Shown piece by piece: positions 36,428 to 46,394 of a stretch of DNA of 64,000 nt. The stretch is from the NCBI RefSeq assembly GCF_009938225.1, contig NZ_AP019658.1:744001-808000 (forward strand), written 5' to 3'. Both the position numbers and the translations under genes were made by a program. The stretch comes from Vibrio ponticus (lineage in GTDB: Bacteria; Pseudomonadota; Gammaproteobacteria; Enterobacterales; Vibrionaceae). Position 1 is the first letter of the stretch; the number at the start of each line of letters is the position of its first letter. The notes below the pieces were generated by a model that saw only the letters and a program-made list of their open reading frames with translations, was not told the DNA's origin and searched no databases.

Positions 36428-37687
36428 ATGTCAAAAGCATTTGCAAACCTTGGCTTGGCTACATCATTAGTCGAGACGTTAGTTAAGCTCGGATTTGAAA
36501 CACCGACAGACGTCCAACAGCAGGCAATTCCTTACGTTCTAGAAGGGCGCGATGTGCTAGCTGGCGCGCAAACTGGTACCGGCAAGACGGCAGCTTTTGG
36601 TTTACCTATTATTCACCGTCTTCTTGAGCAAGGTATCGAGCGCGATTCTCAACGCAATGATGCATTGGCACTGGTGTTGGTACCGACACGCGAGTTGGCG
36701 CAACAAGTATTTGATAACCTGAGTGCTTATGCGCAAAACACTGAGCTTAAAATAGTGACGGCTTATGGCGGCACTAGCATGGGTGTGCAAGTCAAGAATC
36801 TACAAGGTGGTTGCGATATTCTGATCGCGACACCGGGTCGATTGCTTGACCATATGTTCTGTAAAAATGTCTCTTTGCAGAAAACACACACCTTAGTGCT
36901 TGATGAAGCCGACCGCATGCTAGATATGGGCTTTTGGCCTGATCTAAAGCGCATTCTGGCGAAAATGAGCAGTGAGCGCCAAACGTTGTTTTTCTCAGCG
37001 ACGTTCGATAAAAAAATCAAAGATATCGCCTATCGTATGATGAATGAACCGCAAGAGGTTCAAGTTGCCGCTGAAAACAGTACCGCAGAAACGGTAGAGC
37101 AGATGGTCTATCCAGTAGACAAGAAGCGCAAAGCGGAACTACTCGCGTATTTGATTGGCTCTCGTAACTGGCAGCAAGTTCTAGTTTTTACTAAGACCAA
37201 ACAAGGTAGTGATGCATTAGCCGCTGAGCTTAAGTTAGATGGGATTAAAGCGGTTTCAATTAACGGGGATAAAAGCCAAGGTGCTCGCCAGAAAGCGCTC
37301 GATGATTTTAAAGCAGGCAAAGTACGCGCTTTAATTGCGACAGATGTAGCGGCTCGCGGTTTAGACATCAACCAACTTGAGCAAGTGGTTAACTTTGATA
37401 TGCCATTTAAAGCCGAAGATTATGTTCATCGTATTGGGCGTACAGGACGTGCAGGTAAAAGTGGTCTTGCTGTGTCTCTAATGAGCCGTGACGAAGAGTA
37501 TCTATTAGAGGCGATTGAGCGATTACTGGATACTCGTTTACCACAGCAATGGCTGGAAGGCTATGAGCCGAGTTTAATTGAAGAAATTGTTGATGACAGA
37601 ACGCCAGCGAAAAAAAGTCGCTCTTCTGAAAAACGCCGAATGAAAGCAAAAATGAAAATTCATGCGAATCGCGGTAAACGTCGTTAA
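36428..37687 (+). CDS. DEAD-box RNA helicase, RhlE-like
   Basis: 419 residues with Walker A AQTGTGKT at 47-54, PTREL at 86-90, DEAD at 159-162, SAT near 187 and HRIGRTGRAGK late. The C-terminal tail (about 375-419) is very basic, ending in HANRGKRR, as in RhlE/SrmB-type helicases. It lacks the DbpA-specific domain. Likely roles are ribosome assembly or mRNA turnover at low temperature. A terminator follows. Confidence 0.88.
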   Translation: MSKAFANLGLATSLVETLVKLGFETPTDVQQQAIPYVLEGRDVLAGAQTGTGKTAAFGLPIIHRLLEQGIERDSQRNDALALVLVPTRELAQQVFDNLSAYAQNTELKIVTAYGGTSMGVQVKNLQGGCDILIATPGRLLDHMFCKNVSLQKTHTLVLDEADRMLDMGFWPDLKRILAKMSSERQTLFFSATFDKKIKDIAYRMMNEPQEVQVAAENSTAETVEQMVYPVDKKRKAELLAYLIGSRNWQQVLVFTKTKQGSDALAAELKLDGIKAVSINGDKSQGARQKALDDFKAGKVRALIATDVAARGLDINQLEQVVNFDMPFKAEDYVHRIGRTGRAGKSGLAVSLMSRDEEYLLEAIERLLDTRLPQQWLEGYEPSLIEEIVDDRTPAKKSRSSEKRRMKAKMKIHANRGKRR

Positions 37688-37696
37688 ACGGATAAA

Positions 37697-37724
37697 GAAA
37701 AGCCAGCAACTGCTGGCTTTATTG
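37697..37724. terminator. Terminator between the helicase and TetR genes
   Basis: AAAGCCAGCA and TGCTGGCTTT pair around AC, with A-rich and T-rich flanks; it can serve both converging genes. Confidence 0.88.
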
Positions 37725-37744
37725 TCAAATTAGCTGGCATGTGA

Positions 37745-38455
37745 CTAGATATCACACTGAGTAGGGTAAACCAGTTCTGCGATAGATTTTTCTGGATTTA
37801 ATACCTTACTTGCGTCTACTTGAAGACGGGCCGCCATGATTTTATTGAACATCTGCCAATGATTGAGTAGGCACTGTTCTTTGTCTGTTGTTTCATCAGA
37901 CCAAGTTTGCTGCAAAAATGGCGATAAACTAGCGGCGCCGTGCGCATACATTAGCATTTGCCACTTGATCTCCCACACTTTAATCGGTGTATCAGGGTGC
38001 TCTCGGTTGTATTCATCAGCGATACTGTCGACGATGGTTTGGATTTTACCCGACTGGTCTACAAAATAGTCAAAAAGGGCATCTTCTTGGCGAACGGCAT
38101 CAGCAATAAGCTGGATAGGCTGCTTGTTTAGCAGCATATGCGCAAGTAGACGAACAGCAAAGATGTACAATTTTTCATTTGCTGGAAGCTTTTCAGGCAT
38201 ATTTTCAATGATGGTATGAATATATCCAACCATATATTCCTGTAAACCATCACTGATTGCATACCAAATCTTCTCTTTGCTACCAAAGTGATGACGAATC
38301 AAACTGTGCGATACACCTGCGCGTTCACTGATCTGTCGAAGAGATACTCTTTCATAACCGAGTTCGCAAAACATGTCTGCGGCGACTCTCAATATCTCAC
38401 CTTTCGTTTTTACGGCATCCTGTGCGCTTCTACGCCCTTGTTTTCTTTCGATCAT
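37745..38455 (-). CDS. TetR-family regulator of the adjacent RND pump
   Basis: About 236 residues. The N-terminal TetR helix-turn-helix (about residues 18-62) reads ILRVAADMFCELGYERVSLR, then QISERAGVSHSLIRHHFGSK. The remaining helical part is the ligand-binding and dimer domain. It is divergent from the two-adaptor RND operon, the usual position for its repressor. The ATG at 38455 (MIERKQGRRS) is preferred over a TTG four codons upstream. Confidence 0.85.
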   Translation of the reverse strand: MIERKQGRRSAQDAVKTKGEILRVAADMFCELGYERVSLRQISERAGVSHSLIRHHFGSKEKIWYAISDGLQEYMVGYIHTIIENMPEKLPANEKLYIFAVRLLAHMLLNKQPIQLIADAVRQEDALFDYFVDQSGKIQTIVDSIADEYNREHPDTPIKVWEIKWQMLMYAHGAASLSPFLQQTWSDETTDKEQCLLNHWQMFNKIMAARLQVDASKVLNPEKSIAELVYPTQCDI

Positions 38456-38521
38456 TTGAAATACCAACCCTTAATTACCCGGTCTTTTTACCAGAAACGC
38501 TGAAAACTTTCATCTATATTG

Positions 38522-38593
38522 TTTATTGCACGCTTGGAAAATAAACGTTGATCTCAATTCTAGTTTATTTATACTGCACATGCGTGTAATAAA
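38522..38593. promoter_or_regulatory. RND operon promoter bracketed by inverted repeat arms
   Basis: On the plus strand TTGATC (38548-38553) and TATACT (38570-38575) are 16 bases apart. TTTATTGCACGC (38522-38533) and GCGTGTAATAAA (38582-38593) are near-perfect inverted copies either side of the promoter. They are candidate sites for the divergent TetR protein. Confidence 0.45.
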
Positions 38594-38611
38594 ACCGAAT
38601 GAGTTACAGAG

Positions 38612-39688
38612 ATGAATAACAGGAAGTTATACAATAGAGGTTGGGTGAGTTCACTTGCGATCAGTAGCATCAGTTTGTTCCTTGTTGGATGTAATCAAGC
38701 CAATTCGGAAGAGACGAATGTGGTAATAAAACCGGTAAAACTTTTTGAGGTACCCGATTTCGCATCTAACAAAGCCGATTGGTTTATCGCCGAAATTGAT
38801 GCCACAGAGCGTGCCGCTTTGTCGTTTCAAGTGTCTGGTGAAATTAGGCGAGTTTTAGTCAAAATGGGGCAACAAGTAGAGAAAGGTCAAATCCTGGCGG
38901 AACTCGATCCTACGGATTACCAACTTGCAGTCGATGCCAGAAGTGCAGAGTATGAATTAGCGAAAACAGCCTATGATCGCGCGAGTGCGCTTTATGAAAA
39001 GCAGTTGATCAGTACCGATACCTACGACCAACACGAGAGTCAATTTAAAGTATCAAAGGCGGCGTTAGAACAAGCAAAAACGGATTTGGCTTACACAAAG
39101 ATTAAAGCACCTTTTGAAGGCGTTATTTCACTTTCTCATGTCAAAGAACACCAAGTGATTGCGGCTAGTCAACCGGTTGTTAATTTAATCAACAACGATG
39201 TGATGGACGTGGTATTTAGCCTTCCAGTGAGTTACGTCGATAGATATGGCTTAGCGCATATCTCAGACGCAAAACTCTCGGTAGCAATGGATATCAATAA
39301 AGCGTTCTCAATCCCCGCTAAGTTTAAAGAGATTTCGACCCGACCAGATAGTGAAATCAACAGTTACCGCGCTCGAGTAACGATTGAGCGACCTGAGTTT
39401 ATGAACTTATTTTCCGGTATGACAGGTCATGTCCAGTTACCAAATAATCAATCTCATCAAGGAGTTACTTTGGTAGAGACCGCCTGGATATCTAAAGAGA
39501 ATGGTCAAGGAGAGCTTTTCAAGTTTATTCCTGAGACACAATTGATTGAAAGTGTTCAAGTGTCGCTTAATGACCAAGGTGAGGTGATCAGTGGTATCGA
39601 GAGCGGTGATTTTATTGTTGAAACAGGCGTATCTCAGTTAACAGAAGGTCAGCAGGTTAAAGCGTGGGTTAAAGAGGCAGGGATCTAG
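38612..39688 (+). CDS. RND efflux adaptor lipoprotein 1
   Basis: 358 residues. The lipoprotein signal ends at LFLVGC (Cys27). The membrane-fusion order is visible: ALSFQVSGEIRRVLVKMGQQVEKGQIL, a coiled-coil hairpin at about 105-155, and IKAPFEGVISLSHV. It is the first of two adaptors encoded before one RND pump, an arrangement like VexIJK of V. cholerae. Two adaptors may form mixed assemblies. One base separates its TAG from the next ATG. Confidence 0.9.
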   Translation: MNNRKLYNRGWVSSLAISSISLFLVGCNQANSEETNVVIKPVKLFEVPDFASNKADWFIAEIDATERAALSFQVSGEIRRVLVKMGQQVEKGQILAELDPTDYQLAVDARSAEYELAKTAYDRASALYEKQLISTDTYDQHESQFKVSKAALEQAKTDLAYTKIKAPFEGVISLSHVKEHQVIAASQPVVNLINNDVMDVVFSLPVSYVDRYGLAHISDAKLSVAMDINKAFSIPAKFKEISTRPDSEINSYRARVTIERPEFMNLFSGMTGHVQLPNNQSHQGVTLVETAWISKENGQGELFKFIPETQLIESVQVSLNDQGEVISGIESGDFIVETGVSQLTEGQQVKAWVKEAGI

Positions 39689-39689
39689 C

Positions 39690-40745
39690 ATGATATTACG
39701 CAAATATTCATCACTTTTTCTTACCGTAGCAGCCTTATCGGGATGTGGAATAGAAACCGAACACCGTCCAAAGCCAAGTTTGACCGTTGATGTGTTGACG
39801 TTAGATGCTCCTATTTCGGAACAACATCGAGTGTTTAACGGGGTGGTAGAGGCTGCGGATTTAACCCCACTTGCGTTTCGCATTGAAGGGGAGTTAACCC
39901 AGATTTTAGTTAAAGAAGGTGATGCGATTGCATCAGGACAGCCTATTGCACTGTTGAATAATCAAAAGTATCAACAAAATTTGAATAATGCTCAAGCTCG
40001 CTTCGATCTTGCCTCTAAGCAACTAGAGCGGGCAAAAGATCTCTATCGCCAAGCGATGATTTCTAAAGCGCAGTTTGATGAGTTGTCAGCGACATTCAAG
40101 TTGGCGAAAGCGCAACGTGATACCGCTAAAACAATGCTCTCTTATACGCGGCTTAATGCCCCGTTTGATGGTGTTATTTCCTCTGTAGAAAAACAAAGTC
40201 ATGAGAGTGTGACTCCGGGAGAGGTGGTGGTGACTTTGTACCGACCGGATCAGTTGCACGTTAAGATCAATATTTCTGACACTATCCTCGCCTTAATGGA
40301 CCCGACAGGGAAAAATAGAACCTACCAACCATATGTCGCATTTGCTGGCAGTCAAAAACGTCATCCGATGCAGTACTTAGAACATACCACCGAACTTCAT
40401 CCTCAAAGTCGCTCTTATGAGTTTTGGCTATCAAGAGAGCAGCTTGCAACCCCCGTATTACCTGGGTCAAGTGCGATTGTTTATGTGGATATGACAGCTG
40501 CAGGTATGGGAACTCATCAAGGTTATCTCATTCCAATGACTGCCTTGGATGCTGGTCAGAAGCAAGGGCAGTTCTATATTTGGAAGCTGCAAGATGAGCG
40601 AGCATATCGATATCCGATTACCGTGGATGAAATTTTAGGTAATGGAGCGATTGTCTCTTTGGGTGTTGATCAAGGTGATGTGATTATTAGTTCGAATATT
40701 CGCAAGCTAAGAGAAGGTATGGAAATCAAAGGAGTTCAGCTGTGA
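39690..40745 (+). CDS. RND efflux adaptor lipoprotein 2
   Basis: 351 residues. The lipobox is AALSGC (Cys19). Barrel-sandwich segments are LAFRIEGELTQILVKEGDAI and LNAPFDGVISSVEKQS, with a coiled coil between. It is related to adaptor 1 but clearly divergent, so this is not a recent duplication. Its TGA overlaps the GTG start of the pump gene (GTGA at 40742-40745), indicating coupled translation. Confidence 0.9.
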   Translation: MILRKYSSLFLTVAALSGCGIETEHRPKPSLTVDVLTLDAPISEQHRVFNGVVEAADLTPLAFRIEGELTQILVKEGDAIASGQPIALLNNQKYQQNLNNAQARFDLASKQLERAKDLYRQAMISKAQFDELSATFKLAKAQRDTAKTMLSYTRLNAPFDGVISSVEKQSHESVTPGEVVVTLYRPDQLHVKINISDTILALMDPTGKNRTYQPYVAFAGSQKRHPMQYLEHTTELHPQSRSYEFWLSREQLATPVLPGSSAIVYVDMTAAGMGTHQGYLIPMTALDAGQKQGQFYIWKLQDERAYRYPITVDEILGNGAIVSLGVDQGDVIISSNIRKLREGMEIKGVQL

Positions 40746-43700
40746 ATATTGCAGAGTATTCGATTAAAAATAAAGTGATCAGTTGGCTGTTCTTAGTCAT
40801 CTTAACCGTTGGTGGCGTCACCTCTTTTCTGGATTTGGGGCGACTAGAAGATCCTGCATTCACGATTAAAGAAGCGATGATTATTTCGAGCTACCCCGGA
40901 GCGACCTCACAAGAGGTAGAGGAGGAGCTGACTTACCCACTCGAACAAGAAATCCGCAAATTACCCTATATCGATAAGATTGTGTCAACGTCGTCCAATG
41001 GATTGTCGCAAATCATGGTTACCATGGAAATGACCTACGGTCCTGACGAGTTACCACAGATTTGGGATGAGATGCGCCGTAAGATTAATGACTTGCAACC
41101 TAAGCTACCAAGCGGTGTCAATTCAATCCAAATCATGGATGATTTCGGTGACGTATACGGCATTATGCTGATGCTCACTGGTGACGGTTATGATTACGTT
41201 GAACTAAAACGTTATGCTGATTATTTACGTCGTGATCTTGAACTCGTCGATGGCGTTGGCAAAGTATCCATTGCTGGTGAGCAACAAGAACAGTTGTTTG
41301 TCGAGGTCTCTCTAGAGCAGATGGCTGCGTTTAACCTCGATATGTCAACAGTTGTCGGTTTGTTAAGTCGACAAAATAGTATCCAATCATCGGGTGAGGT
41401 AATGGTTAATGGCGAGAACTTAGTTATTCGCCCGAGTGGGACCATGACCAGTGAACAACAACTGGAAGACCTAATTATCCATGGTCGTGATACTGGTAAT
41501 TTAATCCGCTTAAAAGATGTGGCAACGGTCTCTCGTGGCATACAAGAAAAGCCTGGCAACATTATTACTTACAATGGCGAACCGGCGATTAATTTAGCGA
41601 TTTCTTTTGCGTCGAGCGTCAACGTGGTCGAAGTGGGTAAGGCCTTAGAGGCGAAAATAGACGAGCTAGAGTCAATCAAACCCGCAGGTATTAATCTGCA
41701 CTATTTCTATAATCAGTCGGCTGAAGTTGATAAGTCAGTGTTTGATTTTGTGATTAGCTTGGTTGAAGCCGTTGCAATAGTCATTGTTGTCTTGCTATTT
41801 ACGATGGGAGTTCGTAGTGGGCTGATTATCGGTATCGTATTGCTGTTAACAGTATTTGGTACCTTCATTTTGATGAACCAGTTTGCGATAGAGCTACATC
41901 GAATATCTCTAGGTGCTTTGATTATCGCCTTGGGTATGCTGGTGGACAACGCGATTGTTGTGGTTGAAGGCATTTTGGTCGGGATGAAAAAAGGTCAAAC
42001 CAAATTGCAAGCTTCAAAGGATATCGTAAAACAAACGCAATGGCCGTTACTCGGCGCGACAATCATTGCTATCACTGCTTTTGCTCCAATTGGCTTGTCA
42101 GAAGACGCGACGGGCGAGTTTATGGGGTCGCTATTTTGGGTTCTTTGCTTCTCGTTATTTTTAAGTTGGATTACCGCGATAACCTTGACGCCTTTTCTTG
42201 CTGACTTGTTATTTAAAGATGAAAAACTTGATGATGGTGAGGAAGTTGCGGATCCATATAAAGGCGTATTATTCACGGTCTTTGGTGGAGTACTTACGTT
42301 TGCGCTGAGATTTAGATGGTTAACCATTGCCACTATGGTTGCGTTACTTGTTGCGGCAGTGGCTGGGTTTGGTATGGTGAAACAATCCTTCTTCCCGCCT
42401 TCAAATACGCCAATGTTTTATGTCGATCTCTGGATGCCTGAAGGTACGGATATCCGCCAAACGGTAAAACAAGTGAAACAAGTTGAACGCTTCATTCGTT
42501 CGAAAGACAATGTTGAGTTTGTGACATCTTCTACTGGTCAAGGTTTACAACGTTTTGCTCTAACTTATCAACCAGAAAAAAGCTACGAAGCGTACGCGCA
42601 ATTACAGATTCGGACGGTTGATCGTGAGTCAATGTTTGACGTGTTATATCAACTTGATCAAGAGCTTCCAAGTCAGTTCAATCAGGCGACATTTCAGATC
42701 AAGTTAATGGAGTTTGGACCTTCACCAGCATCGAAAATTGAGGCGCGAATCACGGGCTCAGATCCTCAAATATTGCGAGAGATCGCCACACAAGTTGAGG
42801 ACATACTGTTAACTGACCCTGGTGCACGTAACGTCCGTCATGATTGGCGTGAAAGAACCAAAGAAATTGTGCCGGTGTTTAATGAATCCAAGGCGCGCAG
42901 ATTAGGTATTTCTAAACAGGATCTGTCTGAAACATTGCAGATGGCATTTGGGGGGACACCCATTGGTCTGCTTCGTGATGGTACGCATATGTTACCGATA
43001 GTCGCCCGTCTTCCGGAACAAGAGCGCGTGGATTATGAATCACTTGCTAACGCTAAATTATGGAGCCCGACATTACAAATATACGTGCCATTAGAGCAAG
43101 TTATTGATGGTGTTGAATTGGCATGGCAAGAGCCTTTAATTCAACGCAGAGACAGAAAGCGCACGCTAACAGTACTGGCGGACCATGACGTGTTAGGTGA
43201 TGAAACGGCAGATGCACTATTCAAACGTGTGAAACCGCAGGTAGAACAGCTCGAATTACCTGAAGGTTACCGTATCTCTTGGGGAGGAGAATATGAATCC
43301 TCTAAAGAGGCACAAGAGGCGCTCTTTGGCTCTTTGCCTATGGGTTATTTACTGATGTTCATTATTACCATGCTCTTATTTAACTCATTCCGTAAGCCTT
43401 TCGTGATATGGATGACTGTGCCACTTTCTATCATTGGTGTAGCAATTGGTTTGCTGGCAACCAACATGCCGTTTAGCTTTACAGCATTCTTGGGGCTATT
43501 GAGCTTGAGTGGAATGATTTTGAAAAATGGCATTGTTCTGCTCGACCAAATTAACATTGAGTTGAGCTCAGGAAAACCTAAATACCAAGCGGTTTATGAC
43601 AGTGCTATATCAAGGGTAAGACCTGTGAGTATGGCAGCGATTACCACCATCCTGGGTATGTTACCTTTGGTATTTGATGCATTTTTTGGCTCAATGGCGA

Positions 43701-43801
43701 TTACCATCATGGCGGGTCTCGGTTTTGCAACGATACTGACACTGATCGTCGTCCCCGTTTTGTTCGCTATCGTCTATCGAATAGACCCTGTCACTGCATA
43801 A
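40742..43801 (+). CDS. RND efflux pump, two-adaptor type
   Basis: 1019 residues, slightly shorter than AcrB-type pumps. The start MNIAEYSIKNKVISWLFLVI and GRLEDPAFTIKEAMI are typical of the VexK/TriC-like branch. TM4 has LGMLVDNAIVVVEGILVGM, with one Asp and an Asn where AcrB has paired Asp. LSLSGMILKNGIVLLDQI supplies the TM10 lysine. The start is GTG, overlapping the upstream stop. Exported compounds may include detergents, bile acids or biocides; this is inferred from the branch. Confidence 0.92.
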   Translation: MNIAEYSIKNKVISWLFLVILTVGGVTSFLDLGRLEDPAFTIKEAMIISSYPGATSQEVEEELTYPLEQEIRKLPYIDKIVSTSSNGLSQIMVTMEMTYGPDELPQIWDEMRRKINDLQPKLPSGVNSIQIMDDFGDVYGIMLMLTGDGYDYVELKRYADYLRRDLELVDGVGKVSIAGEQQEQLFVEVSLEQMAAFNLDMSTVVGLLSRQNSIQSSGEVMVNGENLVIRPSGTMTSEQQLEDLIIHGRDTGNLIRLKDVATVSRGIQEKPGNIITYNGEPAINLAISFASSVNVVEVGKALEAKIDELESIKPAGINLHYFYNQSAEVDKSVFDFVISLVEAVAIVIVVLLFTMGVRSGLIIGIVLLLTVFGTFILMNQFAIELHRISLGALIIALGMLVDNAIVVVEGILVGMKKGQTKLQASKDIVKQTQWPLLGATIIAITAFAPIGLSEDATGEFMGSLFWVLCFSLFLSWITAITLTPFLADLLFKDEKLDDGEEVADPYKGVLFTVFGGVLTFALRFRWLTIATMVALLVAAVAGFGMVKQSFFPPSNTPMFYVDLWMPEGTDIRQTVKQVKQVERFIRSKDNVEFVTSSTGQGLQRFALTYQPEKSYEAYAQLQIRTVDRESMFDVLYQLDQELPSQFNQATFQIKLMEFGPSPASKIEARITGSDPQILREIATQVEDILLTDPGARNVRHDWRERTKEIVPVFNESKARRLGISKQDLSETLQMAFGGTPIGLLRDGTHMLPIVARLPEQERVDYESLANAKLWSPTLQIYVPLEQVIDGVELAWQEPLIQRRDRKRTLTVLADHDVLGDETADALFKRVKPQVEQLELPEGYRISWGGEYESSKEAQEALFGSLPMGYLLMFIITMLLFNSFRKPFVIWMTVPLSIIGVAIGLLATNMPFSFTAFLGLLSLSGMILKNGIVLLDQINIELSSGKPKYQAVYDSAISRVRPVSMAAITTILGMLPLVFDAFFGSMAITIMAGLGFATILTLIVVPVLFAIVYRIDPVTA

Positions 43802-43821
43802 AAGGGATATTCGACTTTGCC

Positions 43822-43849
43822 AAACCCAGCCTACCTGCTGGGTTTTTTT
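43822..43849 (+). terminator. Terminator after the two-adaptor RND operon
   Basis: AAACCCAGC and GCTGGGTTT pair around CTACCT, followed by a T run. Confidence 0.92.
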
Positions 43850-44404
43850 ATCTATTATTTTTCTTTTCCCATATTTTCTCAGCACAGCAATGTCAAAACG
43901 AACAAATAGTGAAATCAGCAAATAAACCAGGTATTTATCTAATGCTATAAATATGATGAATTTGTCATTAAGCGCTGTTATTTACGCTGCACCAAAACTG
44001 ATAGCAATATCAGTAGTTGCATTGTATTGGTGCAATAGCAGTGAATTAATCTATGTATTGATGAAATAAAATAGTTTCAGATTAATCTTATTTAAAACAA
44101 TCACTTACAATTCTGGTCTTAGCAGTGATTGGCTTGGTTGTTCTTTGAAATCAATAAGTTGCATAAATTTAACCTTTGAGTAACATTTCATGTTAATGAG
44201 ACTTGGCGCAAATTTGCACACATTGATTGTAATTAATATTTGAAGTGTAACAATTGCCTATTAGTTTTAAATATAAAGAAGTTGATAAAAATATATCGAC
44301 ATAAAAAGTTTTTAAAGATTACGTGTAAGTATATTTCACAGACCTAATATGGTTTTGGAAAATATATGCGTTTTTTTAACTTGCTGTACGACATGGAGTC
44401 ATAA
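43850..44404. other. Long AT-rich region upstream of the pha operon
   Basis: About 550 bases without a credible gene. It must contain the phaB operon promoter. A sigma-54-like string near 44204 has the wrong GG-GC spacing. I see no clear operator or hairpin. GGAG lies just before the phaB ATG. Confidence 0.5.
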
Positions 44405-45145
44405 ATGGAAAAAATCGCTTTGATCACTGGATCAAAAGGCGGGATTGGTTCTGCAATTACCTCTCAATTAGTGGAAGATGGTTACAGAGTTATCGCCACT
44501 CATTCACCGGGCAAACGAGAATGCGCGCAAAAATGGTTTGAGGAGAATAATTACTCAACGGATAAGGTACGTCTATTTGAGCTTGATGTTACTGATACCG
44601 AGCAATGTGCGGAGCGTTTAACGCAACTTCTAGTCGAAGAAGGTACGGTAGATGTAGTTATCAATAACGCAGGTATCACCAAAGACGGAGTATTCAAGAA
44701 GATGACCGCGCAAGCATGGAAAGATGTCATCGATACCAATTTGAATAGTGTGTTCAATGTAACCCAACCGCTCTTCGCTGCAATGTGCGAAAAAGGTGGT
44801 GGTCGAGTCATCAATATCTCTTCGGTAAATGGAATTAAAGGTCAGTTTGGTCAAACAAATTACAGTGCAGCGAAGGCGGGTATGATTGGCTTTACGAAAG
44901 CACTTGCGGCAGAAGGTGCGCGCAGTGGTGTGACCGTTAACGCTGTTGCACCAGGCTACACCATGACACCAATGGTGGAGCTAATGAAGCCAGAAACACT
45001 TGATTTCATCAAAGGTCAAATTCCAATGGGGCGTTTGGCTGAGTCTGTCGAAATCGCTAAATCGGTCAGCTTTTTAGTCAGTGATGCAGGGGCTTACATT
45101 ACAGGTGAAACATTATCTGTAAATGGCGGCTTGCACATGCAATAA
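44405..45145 (+). CDS. phaB: Acetoacetyl-CoA reductase PhaB
   Basis: 246 residues, an NADPH-dependent short-chain dehydrogenase making (R)-3-hydroxybutyryl-CoA for PHB. The cofactor loop is TGSKGGIG at 8-15. The catalytic residues are Ser140, Tyr153 and Lys157 in TNYSAAKAG. VNGIKGQFGQTNYSAAKAG is characteristic of PhaB rather than FabG. It is first in the order phaB-phaA-phasin-phaC, the same as in V. cholerae. Confidence 0.95.
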   Translation: MEKIALITGSKGGIGSAITSQLVEDGYRVIATHSPGKRECAQKWFEENNYSTDKVRLFELDVTDTEQCAERLTQLLVEEGTVDVVINNAGITKDGVFKKMTAQAWKDVIDTNLNSVFNVTQPLFAAMCEKGGGRVINISSVNGIKGQFGQTNYSAAKAGMIGFTKALAAEGARSGVTVNAVAPGYTMTPMVELMKPETLDFIKGQIPMGRLAESVEIAKSVSFLVSDAGAYITGETLSVNGGLHMQ

Positions 45146-45155
45146 GGAGATGGCT

Positions 45156-46370
45156 GTGGAAAAAGTTTATATCGTTTCTGCTAAACGCACGCCTATCGGA
45201 GCGTTTGGTGGAACACTAAAAAACGTCAGTGCGGGTGATTTAGCTGCAGTTGCAATTAAATCCGCTTTGCAAGAGGGTAGCGTGGCTCCAGGGCTTGTTG
45301 ATGAGGTAATCGTCGGTAACGTTATTGGTGCAGGTCAAGGCATGAGCGTTGGTCGACAAGCGGCTATCTACGCAGGCATTCCTGAAACTACACCGGCATA
45401 TTCGCTGAATATGGTTTGTGGCAGTGGCATGAAAACGGTTATGGATGCTGTTAGCCATATTCGATCTGGGGATGGTGAAATCATCGTTGCGGCGGGTGTT
45501 GAAGTCATGTCTCAGATCCCATTTACGGTTCCAGCGCAAGTGCGTGATGGGCATAAAATGGGCAACTTGGCACTCACTGACCTACTAATTAATGACGGGT
45601 TAACCGATGTTTTTAATCAGTACCACATGGGTGTGACTGCTGAAAACGTGGTTAAAGAAGTCGGTTTAACTAGAGAGCAGCAAGACCACTATGCACTAGA
45701 GAGCCAGAAGAAGGCTGTGGCGGCAATTGAGGCGGGTAAGTTTGCAGCAGAGATTGCGCCTGTTGAAGTTAAGCAGCGACGAGAAATCGTGCTGTTTGAT
45801 ACCGATGAATATCCGAAAGATAACGCAACGCTTGAAGGGCTGCAAAAACTACGCCCGGCTTTCGATAAAGAAGGTAGCGTAACGGCGGGTAATGCTTCGG
45901 GCATCAATGATGGTGCCAGTGCGATTATTCTTGCCAGCGAGTCAGCAGTACAAAAACACAATTTGCGTCCTATTGCTGAAGTTGTGAGTTACGCTCAGGC
46001 TGGTATTGATCCAAAGATTATGGGGTTGGGACCTGTCCCAGCGGTAACCAAAGCACTTACCAAAGCAGAGATCAGCGCTAAAGACATCGACGTCTACGAA
46101 CTTAATGAAGCGTTCGCTGGACAAGCGCTTGGTGTCATTCACCAACTCGCTGACGAGCATGGGCTTGCGGTGACAGAAATTTTAGATAAAGCCAATAAGA
46201 ATGGTGGCGCGATTGCATTGGGTCATCCACTTGGGGCTTCTGGTAACCGCATTTTGGTTACTCTAATTCATGAACTAAATCGAAGTAGCGGCCAGTACGG
46301 CGTTGCCTCGCTATGTGTTGGCGGGGGTATGGGCACCGCTGTAATCGTTAAATCAATCGAATGGAATTAA
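45156..46370 (+). CDS. phaA: Acetyl-CoA acetyltransferase (beta-ketothiolase) PhaA
   Basis: 404 residues, condensing two acetyl-CoA to acetoacetyl-CoA for PHB. Nucleophile Cys88 is in NMVCGSG, with GHPLGASG and the late CVGGGMG. The start is taken as GTG at 45156: the AAGGAG at 45144-45149 would abut an ATG at 45150 with no spacing, but is six bases from this GTG. A longer frame back to 45123 overlaps phaB and has no ribosome site. Ten bases separate it from the phaB stop. Confidence 0.93.
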   Translation: MEKVYIVSAKRTPIGAFGGTLKNVSAGDLAAVAIKSALQEGSVAPGLVDEVIVGNVIGAGQGMSVGRQAAIYAGIPETTPAYSLNMVCGSGMKTVMDAVSHIRSGDGEIIVAAGVEVMSQIPFTVPAQVRDGHKMGNLALTDLLINDGLTDVFNQYHMGVTAENVVKEVGLTREQQDHYALESQKKAVAAIEAGKFAAEIAPVEVKQRREIVLFDTDEYPKDNATLEGLQKLRPAFDKEGSVTAGNASGINDGASAIILASESAVQKHNLRPIAEVVSYAQAGIDPKIMGLGPVPAVTKALTKAEISAKDIDVYELNEAFAGQALGVIHQLADEHGLAVTEILDKANKNGGAIALGHPLGASGNRILVTLIHELNRSSGQYGVASLCVGGGMGTAVIVKSIEWN

Positions 46371-46394
46371 TTTAAATAACTAGGAGTTATCGTC

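Noticed and set aside
44200-44220. Sigma-54-like promoter TTGGCGCAAATTTGCA upstream of phaB
   Set aside because: Only nine bases separate the GG and GC elements; sigma-54 needs ten. The surrounding sequence offers no activator site.
45123-45155. Longer phaA starts at 45123 or 45150
   Set aside because: The first has no ribosome site; the second touches AAGGAG with no spacing. The GTG at 45156 fits and matches the family start.
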